Assembly: GCA_963713545.1 (NCBI GenBank)
Contig: CAVQME010000001.1
Location: 1 to 64,000 of the forward strand
Source: CAVPLM01 sp963713545
GTDB taxonomy: Bacteria; Actinomycetota; Thermoleophilia; RBG-16-64-13
Direction of reading: 5' to 3'
Length of the DNA stretch: 64,000 nucleotides
The notes under the pieces were generated by a model. It worked only from the letters and a program-made list of their open reading frames with translations. It was not told where the DNA came from and did not search any database. This document shows, one piece after another, positions 35,673 through 43,973 of the stretch (position 1 is the first letter of the stretch; each line of letters begins with the position of its first letter). A program made the translations under genes and the position numbers.

Positions 35673-35906
35673 TCAGCTGAAGCCCGACCGAGGCGTGCAA
35701 CTACTCTGAGGCACGCATCTGCCGGTGTCCACGCACGACGGAGAAGAAGGTCCAAAGCCGAGCACACCGCCGAACCCGGTGAAACGCTGTTCCACTTCGC
35801 GGCCGCCACAATCAGGGCACACCTTAGCTTCCTCCTTGAGAAAGCCGAGGACGAACACCTCGAACTCGTTGCCGCACGAGCGGCACTTCAGATCATAGGA
35901 AGCCAT
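35673..35906 (-). CDS. FmdB-family zinc-ribbon protein
   Basis: 77 aa from ATG 35906, overlapping the upstream stop as TGATG. ASYDLKCRSCGNEFEVF and KVCPDCGGREVEQRF give the two CxxC knuckles of FmdB-type putative regulatory zinc ribbons, followed by a Gly/Ser-rich tail with three more Cys. Family function is uncertain. It belongs to the trxA transcript; a 119-base gap to lgt follows, containing a weak dyad near 35645-35661 but no T-run. Confidence 0.8.
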   Translation of the reverse strand: MASYDLKCRSCGNEFEVFVLGFLKEEAKVCPDCGGREVEQRFTGFGGVLGFGPSSPSCVDTGRCVPQSSCTPRSGFS

Positions 35907-36262
35907 CAGCCACCGTCTCCCTCGTCGCCGGCGAAGGGCGCAACGCCCATGTCGGCAAGCTGGTCTTCGACCCAATACATACTGATCGAGGCCGGAGTCT
36001 TGATCTCGTCTCCCACTAGTACCAGCGGGGCTCCGTGGCCTTCGGCCACCGCTCCGGCCAATACCGGGAAGTCGACGAGATCGGGATCCTCCACATCGAC
36101 GTAGCGCAGGGGCCCGTCGTTCCCCATCCTGGCGCCCAGATCCCGGTTCAGATAACCGACTATCTCCTCCAGAGATAGAGCAGGACGTCAGCCACCGCCT
36201 CTCCGCAGGGCATCCATGCGTCTCGAGCCCATCAACACCAGGTGGGCCGTGGAATCACTCAT
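35906..36262 (-). CDS. Small thioredoxin-like protein, probable selenoprotein (GGGU)
   Basis: 118 aa from ATG 36262 when the in-frame TGA at 36188-36190 is read as selenocysteine 25. The order of predicted elements is thioredoxin-like: strand AHLVLMGS, active loop RRGGG-U-RP, helix SLEEIVGYLNRDLG, strand LRYVDV, helix, strand APLVLVGDEIKT (cis-Pro-like), helix ISMYWVEDQLADMG. The U occupies the position expected for a redox Cys after the first strand. No ATG/GTG/TTG with a good SD restarts the protein between the TGA and 36127, and that restart would lose the active site. A stem-loop lies nine bases downstream. It starts 37 bases after trxA. It recalls YuzD-like Trx-fold proteins, but the exact family is not recognised. 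Confidence 0.8.
36160..36178 (-). promoter_or_regulatory. Candidate bacterial SECIS stem-loop, small Trx-like protein
   Basis: In the mRNA, CUAUCUC and GAGAUAG form a perfect 7-bp stem around the loop UGGAG. The stem begins nine bases after the UGA and the loop 16 bases after it, with G among the first two loop bases. This is at the near edge of the spacing reported for bacterial SECIS elements. Confidence 0.68.
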
Positions 36263-36299
36263 AGAATCGCTTCTCACTTTCACCACTCGAGCTCGCGGC

Positions 36300-36626
36300 C
36301 TAGGCCAGCCCGAACTCCTTCTCGTAGTCTTTCTGGCTGCGGGCGCCGATCAGCTGGGTCTTCAACTGCCCGCCGTCGAACAAGATGACCGTGGGTATGC
36401 TCATGATCCCGTAGCGCGCCGCCAGCTCTTGGTTGCTGTCGACGTTGACCTTGAGCACCGTCACCTTCTCGGGGTGATCGGAAGCCAGCTTCTCCAAGAC
36501 CGGACCCACCATGCGGCAGGGACCGCACCAGGGCGCCCAGAAATCCACCACCACAGGCACGGTGGACGTAGATACGACATCGTCGAACTGCTTGACGTCC
36601 ACTTCCTGCACGCTGCCATCACTCAT
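36300..36626 (-). CDS. trxA: Thioredoxin
   Basis: 108 aa from ATG 36626 with AAGGAG upstream; a longer in-frame start at 36737 is rejected. DFWAPWCGPCRMVGPVLEKLA is the canonical active site; YGIMSIPTVILFDGG carries the cis-Pro. It is cytoplasmic. It heads an apparent transcript including a selenocysteine Trx-like protein, lgt, the Sec lipoprotein and ccdA, so it could feed electrons to CcdA. Confidence 0.96.
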   Translation of the reverse strand: MSDGSVQEVDVKQFDDVVSTSTVPVVVDFWAPWCGPCRMVGPVLEKLASDHPEKVTVLKVNVDSNQELAARYGIMSIPTVILFDGGQLKTQLIGARSQKDYEKEFGLA

Positions 36627-36740
36627 CTCAATCTCCTTGCTGTTGTGGGCCGGCCCACCGACCCCCCGTAGTATATGGTATCCGACCGGGCGGCCCGACC
36701 ACCTGCTGCCCTCGACCGCCGGATCCTTCTTGAGCACCTG

Positions 36741-36764
36741 TAATATACCCAGTGGGGTATATTA
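36741..36764. promoter_or_regulatory. CsoR/CstR-like operator upstream of trxA
   Basis: A perfect 10-bp dyad, taataccc-type: taatataccc, centre agtg, gggtatatta. The TACCC-n4-GGGTA core matches the general operator form of CsoR/RcnR-family repressors (Cu(I) sensor CsoR; persulfide sensor CstR). It lies 115 bases upstream of trxA and also faces the plus-strand MBL hydrolase at 36940. An AT-rich TATATT within it could be a -10. No CsoR-family gene is in the window. Confidence 0.65.
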
Positions 36765-36939
36765 GCACACATGCCGATCCGGTGGCACTTGAAGGGACCG
36801 AGCGCAGAGGCACCGCCCCGGGCCGCATCTCGTCCAGGTTGTTACCCGGTACCCCCATCCGCTAACCTATCTGCCGACGTTGGAGAACCTATCGGTGGAT
36901 TGACGGCGGATGTCACAGCAGCGAGCGGAGGCGATCGCC

Positions 36940-37596
36940 ATGAGGATCACGTACTTCGGCCATTCTTCCTTCCTAGTCGAGACAGCGGGCGGCGTCCGGG
37001 TCATCCTGGATCCCTATAGACACGGGGCTTTCAACGGGGCGGTCGGATATGCGGCCATCGACGAACCGGCCGATGTGGTGGTGGCTTCCCACGACCATGA
37101 TGACCACGGGGCCTGCGACACCATCCCCGGCGACCCGATCGTGCTCCTGCACCCCACCGGCGAGAGCGTGGGATCGCTCAAGATCACCGGGGTCGACGTG
37201 GCCCATGATGAGAGCGGAGGAAGCGAGAGGGGAAAGAACACCATCGCCATCCTCGACGACGGCGACATACGCTTGGTCCACCTGGGGGACCTCGGCCATA
37301 CCCTCGACTCCGCTACGGTGGAAGCGTTGGGGAGAGTGGACGTGCTGCTGGTGCCGGTGGGCGGGTTCTTCACCATCGACCACCAGCAGGCGGCTGAGGT
37401 GGTGGAGTCGCTGAGCCCACGCATTGTGATCCCGATGCACTATAAGACCAGCAAGATCGATTTCCCCATCGCGGCGGTCGATCCGTTCTTGGCGACGCAG
37501 GCCAAAGTCGAGCGGAGCAACGAATCCACTCTCGAGGTGACGGCTGCGACGTTGCCCAAGGAGCGACTGACGGCCGTGCTCAGTCGCTGCCGGTAG
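36940..37596 (+). CDS. MBL-fold metal-dependent hydrolase (UPF0173 / UlaG-like)
   Basis: 218 aa from ATG 36940 with GGAGG eight bases upstream; ATG 36910 is a less likely start. MRITYFGHSSFLVET is typical of the UlaG-like branch. The zinc motif HxHxDH reads SHDHDDHGAC, with further ligands in HLGDLGHT (His, Asp) and IPMHYKTSK (His). Substrate is unknown; members include lactonases and phosphoesterases. It is divergent from trxA across the CsoR-like operator. Confidence 0.88.
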   Translation: MRITYFGHSSFLVETAGGVRVILDPYRHGAFNGAVGYAAIDEPADVVVASHDHDDHGACDTIPGDPIVLLHPTGESVGSLKITGVDVAHDESGGSERGKNTIAILDDGDIRLVHLGDLGHTLDSATVEALGRVDVLLVPVGGFFTIDHQQAAEVVESLSPRIVIPMHYKTSKIDFPIAAVDPFLATQAKVERSNESTLEVTAATLPKERLTAVLSRCR

Positions 37597-37797
37597 GATC
37601 GCGGGTGATCCCGAAGGCGGGCGTTCCGGCGTCTGACCCGTAACCGAGGGCCGCCCGTGGAAACGGTTTGCCGGCCGGGCGCCGTCCAACGGGTCGCAAG
37701 TAGACCAGGGCAATGAACCAGGTTTTTAGACCGAAGTCACAGAAAGTCGCCACAACGACGCCGCGGTCGGGAGCGACTATGAGGGAGGGCAGTAGTC

Positions 37798-38148
37798 ATC
37801 TCGCCTGAAAAAGAACCACCGGCAGACGGATCGTCGGCAAAGGCATCGTCGGCAAAGGCCAAGAAGCCTGCCAAGCCTGATAGGCTCCAGCGGATCCTAC
37901 GCCTCAAACCGGGACCGCTGCGTCGTTTCGTCCTCGTCGTCGTCATCCTCGCCGTCGTCCTCTTGGTCTTCGGCTTCATCTCCCGCTTCTGGACGGAGTA
38001 TCTCTGGTTCGACGAGGTGGGGTACACCACGGTGTTCTGGACGCCGATCGTGGCCAAGGTGTGCGTGGGGCTGTTCTTCGCCGTCATCTTCTTCGGGATC
38101 TTCTACGGCAGCCTCTGGCTCGCTCGTAAGATCTCCCCCGGCTACTAG
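37798..38148 (+). CDS. UPF0182 protein, N-terminal part (split gene)
   Basis: About 116 aa. A Lys/Ala-rich cytoplasmic start (SPEKEPPADGSSAKASS) leads to TM1 (FVLVVVILAVVLLVFGFI), the UPF0182 hallmark WTEYLWFDEVGYTTVFWT and TM2. It ends with TAG just before the rest of the family sequence resumes in another frame. No ATG, GTG or TTG exists upstream of TM1. The frame opens after TGA 37780 with GGAGGG followed by ATC at 37798, so a non-canonical ATC start is proposed. TTG 37963 would cut TM1. Function of the family is unknown. Confidence 0.65.
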   Translation: MSPEKEPPADGSSAKASSAKAKKPAKPDRLQRILRLKPGPLRRFVLVVVILAVVLLVFGFISRFWTEYLWFDEVGYTTVFWTPIVAKVCVGLFFAVIFFGIFYGSLWLARKISPGY

Positions 38149-38150
38149 CC

Positions 38151-40694
38151 GTGCCCGGAGCCGAAGACGGAGAGATCATCGACCTGGCCGAGCGCCGACG
38201 CTGGCCGGGACGGCTGATGCTGATCGTCTCCATCGTCATAGCCGTCATCGTCGGCGTCATCTACAGCGGTAGTTGGGAGACGGTGCTCCTGTTCCTCAAT
38301 CAGGGAGATTTCGGCTATGCCGAACCCCTCTTCGACAAGGACGCCTCCTTCTTCGTGTTCACCCTGCCCGTGTGGAATATGCTGGTGAACTTCGCCGCGG
38401 TCGTCCTACTGTTCACGTTCATCGCCACCGCCTTCACCTACGTGGTGGACCGGGCCATGGTGGTGAACGCCCAGAACAAGATCCGGTTGGCTCCGCACGT
38501 CAAGGCGCATCTCTCGGTGATCCTGGCCTTGGCCATGGTGGCCAAAGCAGGAGACTACATGCTGCAGACGTGGGCTCTCGACTACTCCGAGCGAGGGGCG
38601 ACCTTTGGTGCCAGCTACACGGACGTGAACGCCTCCCTCCCGGTGCTTCACTTCCTCGCCATCGTGTCCCTGGTCGCCGCCGCCATCTTCTTGGCGAATA
38701 TCCGCTATAAGGGCTGGAGACTGCCCGCTATCGCAATCATCATCATGTTCCTGACCTGGGCGATAGCCGGCAAGGCCTACCCCGCCATCATCCAGCAGTA
38801 CAGAGTGTCCCCGAACGAGATCGCAGCTGAGACGCCGTACATCGCCAACAACATCGAAGCTACCCGCTGGGCCTTCGGGTTGGACGAGGTCACGAAAGTA
38901 TCTTCCGCCGCCACCACCGACCTGACCGCCGACGACGTGCGGGCGAACGCCGGTACGATCTCCAACATACGCCTTTGGGAGCCCCGCCCGGCTCTCGACA
39001 CCTACTCCCAGATCCAGGAGATCCGCCTCTACTACTCTTTCGTCGATGTCGACGTGGATCGCTACGTCATCGACGGGCAGTACCGCCAAGTGCTGGTGAG
39101 CGGACGAGAGCTCGACCAGACCCAGCTCCAAGAGCAATCCCAGACCTGGGTCAACACGCACTTGAGCTACACCCACGGCTACGGGATGGTGATGAGCCCG
39201 GTGAACGAGGCCGGAGGCGACGGGCTCCCTATCCTTCTGATAAGCGACATCCCGCCCAAGACCGACACCGACCTGAAGATCACGCGTCCCGAGATCTACT
39301 ACGGGGAACTCGGCAACGACTTCGTAGTGGTTAAGACCACGAGCCCGGAATTCGACTATCCCCAGGGCGATACCAACGTCTCCGCCACCTACCAGGGCCA
39401 AGGGGGCGTACCGGTGGGCAGCAAGGTGCGGCAGGCCGCCTTCGCCTTCCGGTTCGGAGACGCGAAACTGTTCTTCTCGAGCTCCTACACCGAGGAGTCC
39501 CGGGTCATGTACCGCCGGACCATCGCGGAGAGGGTGCAGGCGCTCGCTCCCTTCCTTCAGTACGACAAGGACCCGTATCTGGTGCTCCGGGACGATGGCT
39601 CGCTGGTGTGGATGTGGGATGCGTACACCTCCACCGACCGGTTCCCCTACTCGCAGCCTCGGGCCGATGGGACGAACTACGTGCGCAACCCTATCAAAGT
39701 TGTCATCAATGCCTATGACGGCAGTGTCACCTTCTACCAGATAGACCCCGAAGATCCCCTGGCGAACGCCTGGGGCAAGGTATTCGAAGGGCTGTTCACC
39801 CCGGGCGACCAGATGCCGGACGACATCCGCCGGCACATGCGCTATCCCGAGGACCTGTACAGCGTCCAGGCTGAAGCGCTGACCATCTATCACATGACGG
39901 ACCCGCAGATCTTCTACAACAAAGAAGACGCCTGGGAGATCCCGACGGAGGTCTACGGAACCGAGCAGATCCCGGTCGTGCCCTACTACGAGACATTGGC
40001 GTTGCCCGGTTCCACGGATCCGGAATTCGCCCTGCTGCTGCCGTTCTCCCCGCTGGGCAAGGACAACATGGCCTCTCAGTTGGTAGCGCTTCAGGATGGC
40101 GATAACTACGGCAAGCTCGTCTTGATCGACTATCCCAAGGACAAGCTGGTCTTCGGCCCGGCTCAGGTGGAGGCCCGGATCTCCAACGACCCCGAGATCT
40201 CGGCACAGATAACGCTCTGGAGCCAGTCCGGCAGCCAGGTGATACGCGGCAACCTGCTCGTGATTCCGGTGAACCAGTCGGTCATGTACTTCGAGCCCCT
40301 CTACCTGCAGGCTCAGCAGAGTCCCATCCCTGAGCTGACAAGGGTGATCGCCAGCTACGGGGACGACGTGGTCATGAAACCGACCTTGGGCGAGGCTCTG
40401 GAGGCGATCTTCGGAGAGCCGGTCGGACCCGGGTCGTCCACCACGACGACGGGCGGCGGCACCACCACTACGGCGCCGGGCGGCACGACAACGACCACCG
40501 GCAGCAGCACGACCACCACGGTCCCGGGCGGCACGACTACCACTCTGTCGAGCGACCAGGCCAGGTTGATCGCGCAGGCCAATCAGTACTACCAGGCGGC
40601 CCTCGAAGCCCAGCGGCGAGGAGACTGGGCCGAGTACGGGCTTCAGATCGAGGCGCTGGGAGCGGTGCTGGAGGCACTCGCGGCGCTGGAATAG
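38151..40694 (+). CDS. UPF0182 membrane protein, main part (split gene)
   Basis: 847 aa from GTG 38151, two bases after the stop of the N-terminal part. It begins with a charged linker then membrane segments (LMLIVSIVIAVIVGVIYSG, FFVFTLPVWNMLVNFAAVVLLF, and more). The large extracytoplasmic domain contains family segments such as YVDVDVDRYVIDGQYRQVLVS-like stretches (seen as DRYVIDGQYRQVLVS). A Thr/Gly stalk (about residues 765-800) and a C-terminal helical pair (LIAQANQYYQAALEAQ) finish it. Together the two parts restore a full-length UPF0182 protein. They may be co-translated by stop-restart. Confidence 0.85.
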   Translation: MPGAEDGEIIDLAERRRWPGRLMLIVSIVIAVIVGVIYSGSWETVLLFLNQGDFGYAEPLFDKDASFFVFTLPVWNMLVNFAAVVLLFTFIATAFTYVVDRAMVVNAQNKIRLAPHVKAHLSVILALAMVAKAGDYMLQTWALDYSERGATFGASYTDVNASLPVLHFLAIVSLVAAAIFLANIRYKGWRLPAIAIIIMFLTWAIAGKAYPAIIQQYRVSPNEIAAETPYIANNIEATRWAFGLDEVTKVSSAATTDLTADDVRANAGTISNIRLWEPRPALDTYSQIQEIRLYYSFVDVDVDRYVIDGQYRQVLVSGRELDQTQLQEQSQTWVNTHLSYTHGYGMVMSPVNEAGGDGLPILLISDIPPKTDTDLKITRPEIYYGELGNDFVVVKTTSPEFDYPQGDTNVSATYQGQGGVPVGSKVRQAAFAFRFGDAKLFFSSSYTEESRVMYRRTIAERVQALAPFLQYDKDPYLVLRDDGSLVWMWDAYTSTDRFPYSQPRADGTNYVRNPIKVVINAYDGSVTFYQIDPEDPLANAWGKVFEGLFTPGDQMPDDIRRHMRYPEDLYSVQAEALTIYHMTDPQIFYNKEDAWEIPTEVYGTEQIPVVPYYETLALPGSTDPEFALLLPFSPLGKDNMASQLVALQDGDNYGKLVLIDYPKDKLVFGPAQVEARISNDPEISAQITLWSQSGSQVIRGNLLVIPVNQSVMYFEPLYLQAQQSPIPELTRVIASYGDDVVMKPTLGEALEAIFGEPVGPGSSTTTTGGGTTTTAPGGTTTTTGSSTTTTVPGGTTTTLSSDQARLIAQANQYYQAALEAQRRGDWAEYGLQIEALGAVLEALAALE

Positions 40695-40820
40695 ACGCGG
40701 GAGGGGCGGGCAAGGTCCGACAGGCACGTTTCGAAGGGGCAGACCGGCGAGGCGCGGTTTGCCGTGACCGCTTTACGGCAATACTCTTCACGGAACAAAC
40801 TCTCGAGATGAGGTCATGCG

Positions 40821-41294
40821 GTGGAACCTAAGCGCAAAGACGATCCCGCCGGCTTGAGGCGGACGCAGAATGATGTCGACAAGATGTTCCTCGACCTGCT
40901 GCGGGGGCAACGAGTGCCCCGCTACGGCAAGGCCGCCTTCCGGCCCAACGCCGATGTCTACTTCGATAAGAACGAGAAGGCGGTCGTGGTCAGGCTGGAA
41001 CTGCCCGGGATCGATCCGGCTGTGATCGACCTGGAAGTCGACGAGAACATCCTGCGGGTGAGCGGCACGCGTTCCGACGAGCATCACCCCGAAGCGGTCT
41101 ATCAGCAGATGGAGATCGTGTATGGTCGCTTCGAGCGCGCAGTCATGCTGCCGCCCGGAGTCGACGCCGGCAAGGCGTCCGCCAGATACTCCGCCGGGTT
41201 CCTCAAGATCGTCCTCCCCATGCGCGCACGTTCAGCGAGCAAGCGCATCGCCATCAACATGCAGGACGAATGCGAAGGCGGGCAGGAGAGATGA
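40821..41294 (+). CDS. Hsp20-family small heat-shock protein
   Basis: 157 aa from GTG 40821. The alpha-crystallin domain spans about residues 40-140: PNADVYFDKNEKAVVVRLELPGI, LRVSGTRSDE, YGRFERAVMLPPGV and GFLKIVLPM. It is an ATP-independent holdase. It overlaps lon by ATGA, so chaperone and protease are co-translated. The 126 bases upstream show no clear HAIR or CIRCE element. Confidence 0.93.
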   Translation: MEPKRKDDPAGLRRTQNDVDKMFLDLLRGQRVPRYGKAAFRPNADVYFDKNEKAVVVRLELPGIDPAVIDLEVDENILRVSGTRSDEHHPEAVYQQMEIVYGRFERAVMLPPGVDAGKASARYSAGFLKIVLPMRARSASKRIAINMQDECEGGQER

Positions 41295-43864
41295 CCGCCA
41301 GAGACCTTCGCAGGAAACGCTCGACGGAGCCGCTCGACGAGCCGGATAGCCCCTTCGAAGCAGCTGGGCAGGACTTCGTGATCATCTCCCAGGAACCGAT
41401 GGACAGCGACCTGGCCCCCACTCCGACCGATCTACCCATCTTGCCCCTCAAGGACACGGTGGTATTCCCCGACACAATGATGCCCCTAGCGGTGGGCCAG
41501 CCCCGGTCCGTGCGTCTCATCGACGACATCCTGCGCGGCGATCGGCAGGTGGGTCTCCTCTCTTCCAAAGATGCAGAGATCGAGACCCCGGGCCCAGAGG
41601 ACGTACACACGGTGGGCGTTCTCGCCAGCATCCAGAAGATGATCAAGGCCCCAGACGGGACGTTGCGCATCATCGCGCAGGGGATACGCCGTATCGAGAT
41701 CGAGAGCTTCACGTCTGAGGAGCCCTACCTCACCGCCACGTTCCACGATCTTCCCGATTTGGTCGAGGAGGGAACCGAGCTCGAGGCCCTTCAGCGGAAC
41801 CTGGTCTCGGTCTACACCAGGATCATCCAGTTGGTCCCCTACCTGCCGGACGAGCTGGAGATGGCGGCGGCCAACATCGACGACCCGGCCCAACTCGGCT
41901 ACTTCATCGCGTCGACCATGCGCATCAAGACCGAGGAGAAGCAGGAGCTGTTGGAGGAAGTCGACGTCTCGAAGCGTTTGCGCCGCCTGACGGCTCTCAT
42001 GAACAGGGAGCTGGAAGTGTTGGAGCTGGGCTCGAAGATCCAAGACCAGGTCCAGTCGGAGATGGACAAGTCCCAGCGGGAGTACGTCCTGCGCCAGCAG
42101 CTCAAGGCTATCCAGGAGGAGCTGGGCGAGACCGATGAGACCCAGGCCGAGGTCAACGAGCTCCGAGAGCGCATCGACAAGGCCGGCCTCCCCGAGGAGG
42201 TCGACAAACAGGCCCGGCGCGAATTGGACCGGCTGGCGAAACTGCCTCCGGCCGCGGCCGAGTACGGGGTCATTCGCACCTACCTCGACTGGATCGTGTC
42301 GCTGCCGTGGTCGGGACTGACCGAGGACAATCTGGACATCGGCCACGCGCGAGAGGTGCTGGACGACGACCACTACGACCTGGAAGACGTGAAGGACCGC
42401 ATCCTCGAGCTCTTGGCGGTGCAGAAGCTGAGGAGCGAGGTCTCGGGACCCATCCTCTGCTTCGCCGGTCCGCCCGGCGTCGGCAAGACCAGCCTGGGCA
42501 AGAGCATCGCTCGGGCGATGGGCAGGAAGTTCATCCGCATAAGCGTGGGCGGAGTGCGCGACGAGTCCGAAATACGCGGTCACAGGCGCACCTACGTAGG
42601 CGCGATGCCCGGCACCATCATCCGCGCCATCCGCGACGCCGGCAGCAGCAACCCGGTGTTCATGATCGACGAGATCGACAAGATGGGCTCCGACTGGCGG
42701 GGGGATCCATCCAGCGCCATGCTGGAAGTGCTCGATCCCGAACAGAACGGTACCTTCCGCGACCACTACCTCGATCTGCCGTTCGACCTCTCCCGGGTCA
42801 TGTTCATTTGCACTGCCAACATGCTCGACACCATCCCCGGACCTCTGCGCGACCGCATGGAGATCATCTCCATCGCCGGCTACACCGAGGAGGACAAGCT
42901 TCACATAGCCCGCCGCTATGTGGTGCCCCGGCAACTGGAGAGGAACGGCCTCAAGGAAAAGCAGCTCGAGGTCACCGACGACGCCCTGCGCACTGTGATA
43001 GAGAACTACACACGGGAGGCGGGGGTCCGCGGGCTCGAGCGGCAGATAGGCACCATCGCCCGCAAGTTCGCGCGCATAGTGGCGGAAGAAGGCAAGGAGA
43101 GCATCACGGTCGACCGGGAACAGGTGGCAGAGTTCCTGGGCAAGCAGAAGGTCTTCCGCGAGACCAAGCGCCGTACGGCCGATCCGGGCGTCTCGACGGG
43201 ACTGGCCTGGACTCCGACCGGCGGCGACATCCTGTTCATCGAAGCGCGGGCGATGCCGGGCACGGGGCGGCTCATCCTCACGGGGCAACTGGGCGATGTG
43301 ATGAAGGAGTCGGCCCAGGCCGCGCTGACCTTCATCCGTAGTGTCTCCGAGCGTCTCGGGGCAGGCAGCGAGTTCTTCCAGAAGCACGACATCCACGTGC
43401 ACGTGCCGGCCGGCGCGGTGCCCAAGGACGGCCCCTCGGCCGGCGTGGCTATGGCCATCGCACTGGCCAGCATGGTGTCTGGGCGAGCGGTCGACCCCAA
43501 CGTGGCCATGACCGGCGAGGTGACCCTCACCGGGCAGGTGCTGCCGGTCGGCGGTATCAAGGAGAAGGTGCTGGCAGCCCGGGCGGCCGGGATCACGCGC
43601 GTGTTCCTTCCCGACCGCAATGAGGCCGACGTGAGCGAGATCCGGGGCGAGGACCTGCTCGAGGGTCTGGACTTCGTCTACGTGGACCACGTCGGTACCG
43701 TCCTCGACCAGATCCTCGCTTCGCCCAAGAAGGCCCGCCGCCCCCGCGCGACTGTAAGTGCGAAGAACGGCGGGAAACCCCCTTCGGGCGATGGCCGGTC
43801 GAGCGCGAAGAGGGCACGGCCGAAGCCGGTCGGAGCCGGAAGAGATGGGGGAAAAGGCAGATAG
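41291..43864 (+). CDS. lon: ATP-dependent protease Lon
   Basis: 857 aa from ATG 41291 (overlapping the hsp20 stop). An N-terminal substrate domain (LPILPLKDTVVFPDTMMPL) is followed by a coiled coil, AAA+ Walker A GPPGVGKTSLGKSIA (near 394) and Walker B VFMIDEIDKMG. The protease domain has catalytic Ser in PKDGPSAGVAMA (near 716) and Lys in GGIKEKVLAA (near 759). The Ser/Lys/Arg-rich C-terminal tail is extra. The N-terminal roughly 40 residues before the domain are also an extension. Confidence 0.96.
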   Translation: MTARDLRRKRSTEPLDEPDSPFEAAGQDFVIISQEPMDSDLAPTPTDLPILPLKDTVVFPDTMMPLAVGQPRSVRLIDDILRGDRQVGLLSSKDAEIETPGPEDVHTVGVLASIQKMIKAPDGTLRIIAQGIRRIEIESFTSEEPYLTATFHDLPDLVEEGTELEALQRNLVSVYTRIIQLVPYLPDELEMAAANIDDPAQLGYFIASTMRIKTEEKQELLEEVDVSKRLRRLTALMNRELEVLELGSKIQDQVQSEMDKSQREYVLRQQLKAIQEELGETDETQAEVNELRERIDKAGLPEEVDKQARRELDRLAKLPPAAAEYGVIRTYLDWIVSLPWSGLTEDNLDIGHAREVLDDDHYDLEDVKDRILELLAVQKLRSEVSGPILCFAGPPGVGKTSLGKSIARAMGRKFIRISVGGVRDESEIRGHRRTYVGAMPGTIIRAIRDAGSSNPVFMIDEIDKMGSDWRGDPSSAMLEVLDPEQNGTFRDHYLDLPFDLSRVMFICTANMLDTIPGPLRDRMEIISIAGYTEEDKLHIARRYVVPRQLERNGLKEKQLEVTDDALRTVIENYTREAGVRGLERQIGTIARKFARIVAEEGKESITVDREQVAEFLGKQKVFRETKRRTADPGVSTGLAWTPTGGDILFIEARAMPGTGRLILTGQLGDVMKESAQAALTFIRSVSERLGAGSEFFQKHDIHVHVPAGAVPKDGPSAGVAMAIALASMVSGRAVDPNVAMTGEVTLTGQVLPVGGIKEKVLAARAAGITRVFLPDRNEADVSEIRGEDLLEGLDFVYVDHVGTVLDQILASPKKARRPRATVSAKNGGKPPSGDGRSSAKRARPKPVGAGRDGGKGR

Positions 43865-43973
43865 TCGGAGGCCGGCGAGCAGGTCGTCGCCCGGTGGGAT
43901 GCCTGCGGGCGACACGCTGCTCGGCGGGCCGCCGCACGTCGGCCCGCCGCCGGATGACCTGCCGGAGATCGCC

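Noticed and set aside
35906..36127. The small Trx-like gene beginning at ATG 36127
   Set aside because: That start lacks an SD, removes the first strand, active site and helix 1, and ignores 45 in-frame upstream codons that fit the fold.
36771..37019. 82-codon plus-strand ORF after the CsoR-like operator
   Set aside because: No SD, no similarity, and it overlaps the start of the MBL hydrolase in another frame.
38406..40727. 773-codon minus-strand frame opposite UPF0182
   Set aside because: Shadow of the UPF0182 gene, which carries clear membrane segments and family motifs on the plus strand.
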